Source of the DNA: Austwickia sp.
GTDB taxonomy: Bacteria > Actinomycetota > Actinomycetes > Actinomycetales > Dermatophilaceae
Assembly: GCA_016711265.1 (NCBI GenBank)
Contig: JADJTI010000004.1
Coordinates: 310,001 to 374,000, forward strand
Reading direction: 5' to 3'
DNA: 64,000 bases
In this document: positions 32,008 through 41,278 of the stretch, piece after piece
How the letters are laid out: each line of letters starts with the position of its first letter
Position numbering within the stretch: position 1 is the stretch's first letter
The notes under the pieces: generated by a model
Told to the model about the DNA's origin: nothing
Databases searched by the model: none
What the model saw: the letters and a program-made list of their open reading frames with translations, nothing else
Position numbers and translations under genes: made by a program

Positions 32008-34769
32008 CGGATGACCTCCATCGACGTGGCGGGGTCGAGGCGTTCGGTGTCCTGCTGCCAGGGCAGGTCGTGGTGGGGGCGCCCGGTGATGTCGAGCCGC
32101 CCGGGGTCGACCAGGTCGGCGATCGCTGCCGCGTCGTGGCAGACGGCGACGACGGCGCCGCCCGCCTCCAGGTACCGCGCGAGCAGCGCGCGAGCCTGCG
32201 GCCGCACGCCCGGCGCTACGAACAGGTCGAGCTCGTCGATGACGATCAGCGCCACCGCGTCGGACACCGCCGCCGCGAGCTCGGCCAGCACCTGATGCGC
32301 GGGGTGCGCCGCCGCGATCAAGGCGACCCGTCGGCGTACCGAGCGGGCGCGTTCGGGCAGCACCAGCCCGGCCACCTTGAGGTCGCCGGTCACCGTGGTG
32401 AGCCGGCCGGACAGGGCGTACGCCGTCGCGCTGCCGGCGGGGAAGGACGATTGCAGCGCAACCACCCGGCCGGGGCGCAGGTGCAGCTCGGGCAGGGTGG
32501 CCAGGGGGGCACCCGCCTGGCCGAGCACGGTGACCCCCCGGGCGGCCACGACCTGATCGGACCCGGGCTCGGGCCAGTCGGCCAGGCGGAGTTCCCGGAC
32601 GACCCCTTCCCCTTCGACGTCCAGGCGGGGGAGCCGGCGATCCAGCCAGCCCGGCAACCACCAGGCCCGATGGCCGAGCAGCTTCAGGACGGCGGGCACC
32701 AGGGTCATCCGGACCAGGAACGCATCGACGGCGACCCCCACGGTCAGGGCGAACGCGATCGGCTTGAGGTTGGCGTTGTCCGCCGGGACGAACGCGGCAA
32801 ACACCGACAGCATGATGATCGCCGCCGCGGTGACCACCGGTGCAGAGGCGGTGAAGCCTTCGACGATGGCCTCGTCGGCGTCCCCGGTGTGGGCGTACTC
32901 CTCGGCGATCCGCGAGACGATGAACACCTCGTAGTCCATCGCCAACCCGAACAGCAGGCCCATCAGCAGCACCGGCAGGAAGCTGATCACGCCGCCGACC
33001 TGCTGCACCCGGAAGACATCCGCCAGCCACCCGTGGGTGAACACCATCGAGGTGGCCCCGAAGGCCGCTGCAATGGACAAGATGTACCCAAGTGTCGCTT
33101 TGATGGGGACCGCGATCGAGCGGAACACGAGGGTCAACAGCAGCAGCGACAGCCCGACCACGACGATCCCGAACGGCAGCAGCGAGCCGGCCAGTTGGCT
33201 GGAGACGTCGATACCGACCGCGGTGAACCCGGTCACGGCGGTGGCGACGCCGTACCGCTGCTGCCACTCATCGGCGCGGGCGCGGATCCGCTCGACGAGG
33301 GCCTTGGTCTCCTCCGACTGCGGCGCGGAGTCGGGGATGACCTGCACGATGCCGGTGTCCGCGGTCTGGTTCGGGGTGGCCAGCGCGACCAGTTTCACGC
33401 CCTCCAGCGCCTCGATGTCGGTGCGTAGGCCCTTCATCACGCCGAGGGGGTCTCGGCTCGCGACGATGTCGGCGGTCACGATGAGCGGCCCGTTGTACCC
33501 GGGGCCGAACTCCTGGGCGATCTTGTCGTAGGTGACCCGGACGGCCGCGGTCTTCGGCTGGGCGCCGTTGTCCGGCAGCACGAGCCGCAGCGACGGCGCC
33601 GGCCAGGCCAGCAGGGCCACGATCGCCAGGACGCCCAGCATGGCGGCCCACGGGTGCCGGGTGACGCCGGTGACCCAGCCGTGGGCGATGTCGTTGAAGA
33701 CGTGATGGCGCGCGGGCGCGTCCTGACCGCGGCGGGCACCGCGGGCCCGCGGGCGCAGCCGCTCCCCCGCCATCCCCATGGTCGCCGGCACCAGCGTCAG
33801 CGCGACCAGCAGGGCCACGGCGACCGCGACCGCCGCGCCGACGCCCATGACCGTCAGGAAGGGGATGCCGACGACGCCGAGCCCGAGGACCGCGATGATG
33901 ACGGTCAGGCCTGCGAACACCACGGCGGTACCCGCGGTGGCGGTGGCGCGGGCAACCGATTCCGGGACGGCCATGCCGCCGGCCAACTGGTCCCGATGCC
34001 GGGACAGGATGAGCAGCGCGTAGTCGATGCCCACGGCCAACCCGAGCATCAACGCCAGCATGGGGGCTGTCGAGGACACGGTCACGAGGGCGGCCGAACC
34101 CATGATCAGCGAGAGCGCCACACCGATCCCCACCAGCGCGGTGACCAGCGGCAACACCGAGGCCAGCAGCGAGCGGAACAACGCCAGCAGCGTCATCAGG
34201 GCCACCGCCAGGCCCAGCGCCTCCAGGATGCTGAGCTGCGGGATGGGGTTGGCGAAGGCCGCGCCCCCGACGTCGACGGTGGACCCGGCCGGTAGTGCCG
34301 CCTGGGCCTTGGTGGCCACCGCTCGAATGTCGTCGCGGGTGGCCTGGTGGACCTCGAGGGATCCGACATCCAGCGGGACGGTGACGATGACCGCTCGACG
34401 AGAGTCGGCGATCTGGCCCGAGACCACCGCGTTGTACGGCGAGACGACGGTCGCGACCTGGTCGATCCGGTTGAGCCGCACGATGGAGTCGGCAACGGCC
34501 TGCTTGACCTGGGGGGTGTCGACGCTCTGGCCGACCGGGACGGTCATCAGTAGCTGCCCGGAGCTGCCGGCGGTGGCCGGGAACGTCCGTTGCAGTTGAT
34601 CCAGCGCGTCTTGTGATTGCGAGCCGGGAATGCTGAAGGCGTCATCGGTCTTGCCGTCGAGGGCAACCGCAGCGGCACCGAACATGGCCAGCGCAGCCAG
34701 CCACAGGATCACCACCAGGCGGCGCTGCCGGTACACCCACTGGCCCAGCCGATAGAGCACGGACGACAC
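32004..34769 (-). CDS. MMPL/RND transporter fused to a degenerate ABC-like domain
   Basis: Membrane exporter of 921 residues. Residues 1-725 form an MMPL protein with 11-12 TM helices and two extracytoplasmic porter domains (MLALMLGLAVGIDYALLILS and MGLLFGLAMDYEVFIVSRIA carry the usual Asp-Tyr motifs for proton coupling). Residues about 750-900 resemble an ABC ATPase: ATLPELHLRPGRVVALQSSF in the place of Walker A, and VALIVIDELDLFV as a clear Walker B. The Walker A Gly-Lys-Thr is missing, so ATP hydrolysis is unlikely. GTG at 34769 with GGGAGG. Transcribed away from a TetR repressor. Confidence 0.88.
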   Translation of the reverse strand: MSSVLYRLGQWVYRQRRLVVILWLAALAMFGAAAVALDGKTDDAFSIPGSQSQDALDQLQRTFPATAGSSGQLLMTVPVGQSVDTPQVKQAVADSIVRLNRIDQVATVVSPYNAVVSGQIADSRRAVIVTVPLDVGSLEVHQATRDDIRAVATKAQAALPAGSTVDVGGAAFANPIPQLSILEALGLAVALMTLLALFRSLLASVLPLVTALVGIGVALSLIMGSAALVTVSSTAPMLALMLGLAVGIDYALLILSRHRDQLAGGMAVPESVARATATAGTAVVFAGLTVIIAVLGLGVVGIPFLTVMGVGAAVAVAVALLVALTLVPATMGMAGERLRPRARGARRGQDAPARHHVFNDIAHGWVTGVTRHPWAAMLGVLAIVALLAWPAPSLRLVLPDNGAQPKTAAVRVTYDKIAQEFGPGYNGPLIVTADIVASRDPLGVMKGLRTDIEALEGVKLVALATPNQTADTGIVQVIPDSAPQSEETKALVERIRARADEWQQRYGVATAVTGFTAVGIDVSSQLAGSLLPFGIVVVGLSLLLLTLVFRSIAVPIKATLGYILSIAAAFGATSMVFTHGWLADVFRVQQVGGVISFLPVLLMGLLFGLAMDYEVFIVSRIAEEYAHTGDADEAIVEGFTASAPVVTAAAIIMLSVFAAFVPADNANLKPIAFALTVGVAVDAFLVRMTLVPAVLKLLGHRAWWLPGWLDRRLPRLDVEGEGVVRELRLADWPEPGSDQVVAARGVTVLGQAGAPLATLPELHLRPGRVVALQSSFPAGSATAYALSGRLTTVTGDLKVAGLVLPERARSVRRRVALIAAAHPAHQVLAELAAAVSDAVALIVIDELDLFVAPGVRPQARALLARYLEAGGAVVAVCHDAAAIADLVDPGRLDITGRPHHDLPWQQDTERLDPATSMEVIR

Positions 34770-34817
34770 GGCGGCCCTCCCGAAGATCGATGCGTCTCGC
34801 CGAGCCTAACACCGAAA

Positions 34818-34834
34818 CGGAACAGAGCATTCCG
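34818..34834. promoter_or_regulatory. TetR-type operator candidate CGGAA-N7-TTCCG
   Basis: Inverted repeat in the MMPL/TetR divergent promoter region, embedded in AT-rich sequence (CGGAACAGAGCATTCCG). GGAAC...TTCC palindromes of this size are typical TetR-family sites, so autoregulation and control of MMPL-YhgE are likely. Confidence 0.6.
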
Positions 34835-34844
34835 GTATAACCTC

Positions 34845-34860
34845 GGGGGAACAATCCCCC
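34845..34860. repeat. Perfect 6-bp inverted repeat GGGGGA-acaa-TCCCCC
   Basis: Second palindrome in the same divergent region, 11 bp after the operator candidate and 37 bp before the TetR start. It could be a second operator or a hairpin in the tetR leader. Confidence 0.4.
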
Positions 34861-34897
34861 AGCCGCAGAACGGCGGTGCAAGGCAGGAGGCGCAACC

Positions 34898-35590
34898 GTG
34901 GCGACCAGCCCGCCCTCGGCGGCCCCCAAGACCGACGGCCCCCCGCGGCGTCGGGACGCGGCCCGGAACCGGGAACGGCTGCTGGCGGCCGCTGCAGAGG
35001 TGTTCGCCGAATCGGGGGCATCGGCCTCACTCAAGGACGTCGCCGATCGGGCGGGACTGGGCGTGGGCACGGTGTACCGGCACATGCCGAACAAGGACGC
35101 CGTCATCGCGGCGTTGCTGCGCCCCCAGTTGGACCGCCTGCGCACCTTCGCCGAGGCTGCCCTGACCGCGGAACCGACGTTCGCCACGTTCGCCGACCTG
35201 ATCCAGCGGATCACGGAAGCGATGGCGGGCAGCAAGGCGCTCTCGGAGATCATCCTCTATCGGCACGAGCTGCCCGAGGAGTTGCGCGACCCCGTCGATC
35301 AGGTCCTCGGGCGCTGCGCGCAGGTGATGGAGCGGGCCCAGCACACCGGAGAGCTGCACCCCGACCTGGACATCACCGACCTGGTGGTCTGCTTCACCTG
35401 CACGCATGCCGTCGAAACGACGTTCGCCGATCACGGTCAGGGTGCGAGCCGCCGGTTGCTCGCACTCATCCTGGACGGCATGCGGGTGCGGCGCGAGGGT
35501 CCGATCACGCTCCCGGAGCCCACCTTCGCGCTCCCGGACCTGATCGACGGGCTGGGCGGGACCCCGGGCGGACACAGCGCTACCCCATAG
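34898..35590 (+). CDS. TetR/AcrR family transcriptional repressor
   Basis: Protein of 230 residues. The HTH is near 22-70 (RNRERLLAAAAEVFAESG, SLKDVADRAGLGVGTVYRHM). The ligand domain is mostly helical (75-200) with a Pro-rich tail. The HTH resembles that of SACE_7040/PsrA-like actinobacterial TetRs that repress drug or lipid exporters. Divergent from the MMPL–YhgE operon with two palindromes between them, so it most likely controls that exporter. GTG at 34898 after AGGAGG. Confidence 0.92.
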   Translation: MATSPPSAAPKTDGPPRRRDAARNRERLLAAAAEVFAESGASASLKDVADRAGLGVGTVYRHMPNKDAVIAALLRPQLDRLRTFAEAALTAEPTFATFADLIQRITEAMAGSKALSEIILYRHELPEELRDPVDQVLGRCAQVMERAQHTGELHPDLDITDLVVCFTCTHAVETTFADHGQGASRRLLALILDGMRVRREGPITLPEPTFALPDLIDGLGGTPGGHSATP

Positions 35591-35705
35591 CGGTCATGAC
35601 ATCAGGCAGCAGCCTTGTGAGCTGCGGCGATGCCACCAGGTCGCTGCTCCCACGATCGTGAAGGGTAGCGCTGTGGTCGCCGGCTCCGTGCCGACGACCA
35701 CGCTC

Positions 35706-37190
35706 CTAGCCGACGCCGAGCGCCTGCTTCACCGGGTCGATCGCGAAGTAGAGCACGAACAACAGGCTGACCAGCCACATCAGCGGGTGCACCGCGCCCG
35801 CCTTGCCGCGCGCGATCTTGATGACCACGAACGCGACGAACCCGGCCCCGATGCCCGCGGTGATCGAGTAGGAGAACGGCATCAGGACGATCGTCAGGAA
35901 CGCCGGGATGGCGATCTCCACGTCGTACCAGTCGATCCCGCTGACCTGCTGCATCATCAGGAACCCGACGACCACCAGCGCGGGCGTCGCGGCCTCGTAC
36001 GGGACCACCTGCACCAGGGGCGCGACGAACATCGCCAACAGGAACATCACCCCGGTGACCACCGAGGCCAGCCCGGTCCGGGCGCCCTCGCCCACCCCGG
36101 ACGCCGACTCGATGTACGACGTGTTCGAACTCACGCTGGCAGCCCCACCGGCGATCGCGGCGATCGAGTCGACCACCAGGATCCGCTCGGTGTTCGGCGG
36201 GTTGCCCTCCTCGTCCAGCAGGCCGGCCTCCCCACCGATGGCGACCATCGTGCCCATGGTGTCGAAGAAGTCGGCCAGCATCAGCGTGAACACCAGGAGG
36301 CCGGCCGAGACCAGGCCGATCCGCGAGAACGACCCCAGCAGGTTGAACTGGCCGAGCAGCCCGAGGTCGGGGGCGGCGACCACCTGGGCGGGCATGGCCG
36401 GTACGTTCAGCCCCCACCCGGTGGGGTTGGCCATCTTCCCGCCGGAGAACATCGGCCCGATCTTGCCGATCGCTTCCACGAGGATGGCCAGCGCGGTGGC
36501 GCCGATGATGCCGATCAGGATGGCCCCGCGGACGTTGCGGACCATCATGACGATGATCGCGAGCAGCCCGACGACGAACACCAGGGTCGGCCATCCGGCC
36601 AGGAAGCCGCCCACCCCGAGTTCCACGGGGGTCGCGGGGGCCTTGCGCACCACGCCCGCGTCGTACAGCCCGATCAGCGTGATGAACAGGCCGATCCCCA
36701 CGCTGATGGCGGTCTTCAGCTGGCCCGGGATCGCATGGAACACCGCGGTCCGGAACCCGGTCAGCACCAGGATCAGGATGATGAAGCCCTCCAACACCAC
36801 CAGACCCATGGCATCGGCCCAGGTCATTTGGGGCAGCTTGGCGATCCCATAGGTAACGAAGGCGTTCAGGCCCAACCCCGTGGCCAACGCCAGCGGGTAG
36901 TTGGCGACGATGCCCATCAGGATCGTCATGACTCCCGCCACCAGCGCGGTGGCCGCGGCGACCAGGAGCATCGCGCGCTGCGGGTCCCCGCCGCCGAGGA
37001 ACGCCCCGGTGGAGTCGGCCTGGGTTCCGATGATGATGGGGTTGAGGACGACGATGTACGCCATCGTGAAGAAGGTGGCCAGCCCGCCGCGGATCTCCCG
37101 GCCCACGGTGGAGCCGCGTTCGGTGATCCGGAAGAAGCCGTCCAACCCGCTCTGCGGAGACACCGGCCGCGCCGGGGCTGAGGTGGACAT
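35706..37190 (-). CDS. NCS2-family purine permease (AzgA-like)
   Basis: Transporter of 494 residues with about 12-14 TM helices. AzgA/PbuG landmarks: GLATFFTMAYIVVLNPIIIG near 36-55, GLGLNAFVTYGIAK near 104-117, GIGLFITLIGL near 164, and LMLADFFDTMGTMVAIGGEAG near 303-323 followed by the SSNTSYIESASGVGEGARTG motif near 352-371. These proteins import hypoxanthine, guanine or adenine by proton symport. ATG at 37190, 37 bp from the divergent DUF2530 gene. No purine riboswitch fits in that gap. Confidence 0.93.
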   Translation of the reverse strand: MSTSAPARPVSPQSGLDGFFRITERGSTVGREIRGGLATFFTMAYIVVLNPIIIGTQADSTGAFLGGGDPQRAMLLVAAATALVAGVMTILMGIVANYPLALATGLGLNAFVTYGIAKLPQMTWADAMGLVVLEGFIILILVLTGFRTAVFHAIPGQLKTAISVGIGLFITLIGLYDAGVVRKAPATPVELGVGGFLAGWPTLVFVVGLLAIIVMMVRNVRGAILIGIIGATALAILVEAIGKIGPMFSGGKMANPTGWGLNVPAMPAQVVAAPDLGLLGQFNLLGSFSRIGLVSAGLLVFTLMLADFFDTMGTMVAIGGEAGLLDEEGNPPNTERILVVDSIAAIAGGAASVSSNTSYIESASGVGEGARTGLASVVTGVMFLLAMFVAPLVQVVPYEAATPALVVVGFLMMQQVSGIDWYDVEIAIPAFLTIVLMPFSYSITAGIGAGFVAFVVIKIARGKAGAVHPLMWLVSLLFVLYFAIDPVKQALGVG

Positions 37191-37227
37191 GCGACCACCC
37201 TAGGGGCGCGGGCGTACCGTCAAGACC

Positions 37228-37479
37228 ATGACCCGCCCAGCTCCGCCCGACGCCGATGTGGCCCCGGTCCCACTACGACCCATCGTGGCCGTGATGACCG
37301 CCGGCTGGGCGGTGGCCCTGGGGGTCCTGCTACTGCTGCCGGCCGGGCATGAGGGCGAGCGCTGGTGGTGGCCGTGGACGGCCGCGATCGGCCTGGGCCT
37401 CGGGTTGGTCGGGCTCGTGGTGGCGCGTCGTCAGCCGGCCGAGGATCCGGCGGTCCGGTCCGGGTCGAGTACGTCGTAG
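37228..37479 (+). CDS. DUF2530 family membrane protein
   Basis: Small protein of 83 residues with two TM helices (IVAVMTAGWAVALGVLLLLP and WPWTAAIGLGLGLVGLVVAR). Conserved in actinobacteria next to DUF3027 genes; function unknown. Its last 16 codons overlap the 3' end of the convergent DUF3027 gene by 49 bp, so the two mRNAs are complementary at their ends. Confidence 0.85.
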   Translation: MTRPAPPDADVAPVPLRPIVAVMTAGWAVALGVLLLLPAGHEGERWWWPWTAAIGLGLGLVGLVVARRQPAEDPAVRSGSSTS

Positions 37480-38201
37480 GCTAGGTCGTCGACCAACGGC
37501 ACCGGAACGAGGTCGGTCCCCTCGGTGGTGACATCGGTCTCACTGTGGGCGCCGCACCCGTGATCCAGGCTCACCACCAGGCCGTCGGAGGGCGACCACT
37601 CGTTGGCGCAGACGCCGAACACGGTCCGCAGGGCGCCCGCCATGGGGACGTAGTACCCGCAGCTGGAGCAGGGCGCGAGGGCCTTGGTGGCGACCTCGGA
37701 CCGGGGGCCGTGGCGGCCGTCGTACCAGCGCTGCGCCGCCTCGCTGCGACCGGCGGCCGACAGCACCCGGGCGCGCCCGAGCCCCAGTTCCCACCAGGCC
37801 ATCTGGTCGACGTCGTCCTCGCCGGTGGCCTCGAACCCCGCCACCAGGCGCGGGTCTTCCTCCTGGTAGGGCAGCACATCCCCGGCGCCCAGGTCACCGG
37901 GGGCGAGCCGCTGCGCGTACGGCACCCACTCGGGTGAGAGCAGGGCGTCCTCGCCCGGCAGCAGGTTGGTCTCGCAGACCGTCACGTGCTTGCTGCGGGG
38001 CACCCGGGCGAGCGTGACCGCCCAGGTCCAACCCCGGTACGCGCGGGCGGTACAGACGAAGCGGTGGGTCCCGATCCGCTCACCCTCCATGACCAAGCCG
38101 AGGTGCTCGCCGACGGTACCGGCCTCGGCGATCTCCTCGGCAGCCTCGCGTGCCAGGTCAACGGCTTGGGCGAGCTGGGTGTCCTTGCGTACGACGGTCA
38201 C
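37431..38201 (-). CDS. DUF3027 family protein with Cys-rich zinc-like motif
   Basis: Cytosolic protein of 256 residues found throughout actinobacteria. Residues 40-75 and 85-135 are the conserved DUF3027 blocks (HRFVCTARAYRGWTWAVTLA, WVPYAQRLAPGDLGAGDVLP). The C-terminal half has CSSCGYY near 178-184, a Cys at about 198 and HGCGAHSE near 213-220, a possible metal site. Function is unknown. GTG at 38201, 30 bp upstream of the minus-strand cold-shock gene end, so they may be co-transcribed. Confidence 0.85.
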   Translation of the reverse strand: MTVVRKDTQLAQAVDLAREAAEEIAEAGTVGEHLGLVMEGERIGTHRFVCTARAYRGWTWAVTLARVPRSKHVTVCETNLLPGEDALLSPEWVPYAQRLAPGDLGAGDVLPYQEEDPRLVAGFEATGEDDVDQMAWWELGLGRARVLSAAGRSEAAQRWYDGRHGPRSEVATKALAPCSSCGYYVPMAGALRTVFGVCANEWSPSDGLVVSLDHGCGAHSETDVTTEGTDLVPVPLVDDLAYDVLDPDRTAGSSAG

Positions 38202-38231
38202 CGGCCCATCATGACATCGGCCGACCTCGGC

Positions 38232-38633
38232 CTACGAGGCGACGTCGAGATGACCGGCCACAGCCCGCAGGACGGCGGCCACCTTGGCCGCCTCCTTCTT
38301 GTCGGGGTAATGCCCGCGTTGGAGGCTGGTCGAAACCCCGTCGAGGAGCTTGATCACATCCTCGACGATGACCACCATCTCCCCGGCTGGCTTGCGGTGC
38401 TTGGCGTGCTGCGCCTCGGCCACCGACGGCGCCTTCTCCAACACCGTGACGTGCATCGCCTGCGCGCCCTTGCGTCCCTGGGCGACGCTGTACTCCACCC
38501 GGGTCCCCGACTTCAGCTGGGTCACCCCGGCAGGCAGCGCGTTGGCGTGCAGGAACACGTCCTGCCCGTCGTCGCCGGACAGGAACCCGAATCCCTTATC
38601 GACGTCGTAGAACTTCACCTTGCCCGTCGGCAC
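38232..38633 (-). CDS. Cold-shock-domain protein with C-terminal extension
   Basis: RNA/DNA-binding protein of 133 residues. Residues 1-68 are a cold-shock domain: TGKVKFYDVDKGFGFLSGDD carries RNP1-like KGFGFL, then DVFLHANALP with RNP2-like VFLH. A 65-residue helical extension follows (IVEDVIKLLDGVSTSLQRGH), absent from classical CspA. This longer form is common in actinobacteria. The GTG at 38633 was chosen for the TGAGG site five bases upstream; a GTG two codons earlier is possible. Divergent from the helicase-associated gene. Confidence 0.9.
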   Translation of the reverse strand: MPTGKVKFYDVDKGFGFLSGDDGQDVFLHANALPAGVTQLKSGTRVEYSVAQGRKGAQAMHVTVLEKAPSVAEAQHAKHRKPAGEMVVIVEDVIKLLDGVSTSLQRGHYPDKKEAAKVAAVLRAVAGHLDVAS

Positions 38634-38814
38634 GCGCACCTCACTCGCTCGTTGCGCCCCACCTGGCGCGCCGTTCCCGATCAGGTTAGCTCCGGGCGAA
38701 ACGCCCACAAGTGGAAATCGGACGATCGTCCATCGGCTGCGCCGACCCGCCCGGTCACCGCGATGACCGGCGCATCCGGAGCGGCGAAGCGGCGCCCGCC
38801 CGTACGGTGGACCC

Positions 38815-41172
38815 GTGCCCCCACCCGCCCCGCCGGCCGGCCCCTGGATCGTCCCGGTCCGCAGCCTCGCCGACGACCTTCGCGGGCGCAGCCCCGACCA
38901 GATCGCCGACCTCATCGCGGCCCGACCGGACCTGGTCCGCCCATCGGCCGGCGATCTGAGTGCGGTCGCCGCCCGGGCCTGCACCCGCGCGGCGGTCTAC
39001 CGCGCCCTCGACGACCTGGACACCGGGGGGCTGCGGATCTTCCAGGCCCTGGCCCTCAGCGGCGACCCGGTCGACCTGGACGCCGCCGCCGCCCTCGCCG
39101 GCTGCCCCCGCGAGCGGGTCGAACCCGCCCTGGAGGAGTTCTGGCGGCACGCGCTGGCGTGGCGGTCGGCGGACGGGGTCCACCTTGTCCGGGAAGCGGT
39201 GGAGGCACTGGGTCCGCACCCGGGCGGCCTGGCCCCCGACCACCCCGAGGACGCGACCCAGGCCCGCCGGACCAAGTCCGCCATCGAGGCCGTCCTGGCC
39301 CAGGCGCCGCCACCGGCCGCCGCCATCGTCGAGCATCTGGTGTGGGGCCCGCCGGTGGCGCTCGCCGAGCCCGGCGGCCGGACGGCGGAGGCCGTCGACC
39401 ACCTGCTCGCGGCGGGCATCCTGCGCCGCGGGGAGAGCCCCGGTCAGGTCGTCCTGCCGGCTCCGGTGGCGCTGGCGCTGCGCGAAGGCCGACTCGCCCC
39501 GGGACCGCCCGGCCTGGACCCGCCGCAGGTGCGGCTCACCCCGGTCCGGCCGCCGGACATCGCCGCCGGGGCCGGCACCGCCGCGTCCACGGTGCTGGAA
39601 CACCTCGACGAACTCGCCCAGGCCTGGGGCGAGCAGCCGCCGCGGGTGCTGCGTTCCGGCGGTTTGGGGGTCCGCGACCTGCGCGAGGTGGCTACCCGGC
39701 TCGACCTCCCGGTGCCGCACGCGGCGTTCCTGATCGAGCTCGGGTACGCCGCCGGGCTCATCGACGACGACGGCGAGCTGGAACCGGTGTGGGCGCCCAC
39801 CCCGGGGTACGACGAGTGGCTGGCCCTGCCGGCCGGCCGACGCTGGCTGGTGCTGGTCTCGGGGTGGCTGGCCTCGCACCGGGCCGCGCACCTGGTCGGC
39901 CGGCGCGAGCCCGACGGGCCCGCGGTGAACGCACTCGCCGATGGGGTGTCCTGGCCCCCCATCCGGGCGATCCGCGTAGAAGTGCTGGCCGACCTGTACG
40001 CCGTACCCGCAGACTCCGCGGCCGTCCCCGACGATCTGGTCGCGCGGTTGGGCTGGCGCCACCCGTTACGCGCTCAGCCACCGTTGGCGCAGGCCGTGCA
40101 GGCACTGCTCCAGGAGGCCGGCTGGCTCGGACTGACCTATGCGGGCGCGCTCGGACCTCCCGGGCGGGCGCTCTGGGAGCTCCAGGGGCCCAGCCCGGAC
40201 CGGACGGCCGAGTCCGCCCTGGAACGGCTCGTCGACCTGCACCTACCGGTACCCGTCGAGCGGATCCTGCTGCAGGCCGACCTCACCGCGGTCGCTCCGG
40301 GGCGGCTGGAGGGGCCCGCGGCCCGCTTCCTGCGGCTCGCGGCCGACATCGAGTCCCGCGGTGGCGCCACCGTCTACCGCTTCTCCCCGCACTCGCTACG
40401 CCGGGCGCTGGACGCCGGCTGGTCCGCCGATCAGGTGCACTCCGCGCTGGTGGATCTGGCAGGGGGATCGCCGGGCGCGACCGAGGTGATCCCGCAACCG
40501 TTGGCCTACCTGATCACCGACACGGCCCGTCGGCACGGCCTGATCCGGGTCGGCGCCACCGCGACGTACCTGCGCAGCGACGACCCGGTCGGGCTCGACG
40601 AACTGGTGGCCGACCGCCGGCTGACGGCGCTGCGGCTGCGGCGGGTGTCCCCCGGCGTGGCGTTGAGCCCGAGCGCCCTGGCGACGGCTCTGTCGCTGCT
40701 GCGTACCCACGGGTACAGCCCGGTCGCCGAGGACGGTGACGGCGCGGTCGTGCTCACCCCGCGTCATCACCGCAGGGCACCCTTGCGACGCCCGCGGATC
40801 GGGTACGCCGGCGCTCAGCCCAGTGCCCGCCCGCCGGTTGGTCCGGGGCGCGAGGAGGCGACGGCGATGGCGGCCGAGTTGATCGCCGCCGAGGATGCCC
40901 GGCAGGCGCGCCTGGCCGCCGCCCGGAACGCACCGGAACCGGTCGACGTACCCGATTGCGACCCCATCGTCACCCAGATGGTGCTGCGGGACGCGGCGGC
41001 AGCGCGCCGACCGGTCCGGATCGGGGTGAGCGATGCCACCGGCCGGGTGCGTGCCCTGACGGTGCTGCCGGAACGGGTCTCGGGGGGGCGGCTGGACGCG
41101 GTGGACACCGCCAGCGGCGCGCCGCTCACCTTTTCGATCGCGCGGCTGACCGGTGCAAAACCGCACGAATAG
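38815..41172 (+). CDS. Helicase-associated protein (partner of XPB-type helicase)
   Basis: Protein of 785 residues of the actinobacterial family related to Mycobacterium Rv0862c, which in that genus is adjacent to the XPB helicase gene. It has no helicase motifs. The N-terminus (15-110) looks like winged-helix repeats; the helicase-associated XPB/Ssl2-like domain lies near 480-610 (ERILLQADLTAVAPGRLEGP, GATVYRFSPHSLRRALDAGW). The C-terminus (710-780) resembles a WYL-like fold (RRPVRIGVSDATGRVRALTV). Here its XPB partner lies 6 kb away, separated by five unrelated genes. GTG start. Confidence 0.85.
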   Translation: MPPPAPPAGPWIVPVRSLADDLRGRSPDQIADLIAARPDLVRPSAGDLSAVAARACTRAAVYRALDDLDTGGLRIFQALALSGDPVDLDAAAALAGCPRERVEPALEEFWRHALAWRSADGVHLVREAVEALGPHPGGLAPDHPEDATQARRTKSAIEAVLAQAPPPAAAIVEHLVWGPPVALAEPGGRTAEAVDHLLAAGILRRGESPGQVVLPAPVALALREGRLAPGPPGLDPPQVRLTPVRPPDIAAGAGTAASTVLEHLDELAQAWGEQPPRVLRSGGLGVRDLREVATRLDLPVPHAAFLIELGYAAGLIDDDGELEPVWAPTPGYDEWLALPAGRRWLVLVSGWLASHRAAHLVGRREPDGPAVNALADGVSWPPIRAIRVEVLADLYAVPADSAAVPDDLVARLGWRHPLRAQPPLAQAVQALLQEAGWLGLTYAGALGPPGRALWELQGPSPDRTAESALERLVDLHLPVPVERILLQADLTAVAPGRLEGPAARFLRLAADIESRGGATVYRFSPHSLRRALDAGWSADQVHSALVDLAGGSPGATEVIPQPLAYLITDTARRHGLIRVGATATYLRSDDPVGLDELVADRRLTALRLRRVSPGVALSPSALATALSLLRTHGYSPVAEDGDGAVVLTPRHHRRAPLRRPRIGYAGAQPSARPPVGPGREEATAMAAELIAAEDARQARLAAARNAPEPVDVPDCDPIVTQMVLRDAAAARRPVRIGVSDATGRVRALTVLPERVSGGRLDAVDTASGAPLTFSIARLTGAKPHE

Positions 41173-41278
41173 CCTAGAGCGGACAGCGGCCCGAAGGTGC
41201 CGAGCGGGTGGCCGTGATCGAGCAGTCTTGCGCATACCGTCCCTGGTCAGGGACTCGGCACGCGCCTAGGCTGATGCG

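Noticed and set aside
32008..33267. N-terminal extension of the YhgE gene into the MMPL gene
   Set aside because: The extension is a shadow of MMPL in another frame; the ATG at 32007 overlapping the MMPL stop gives the normal YhgE start.
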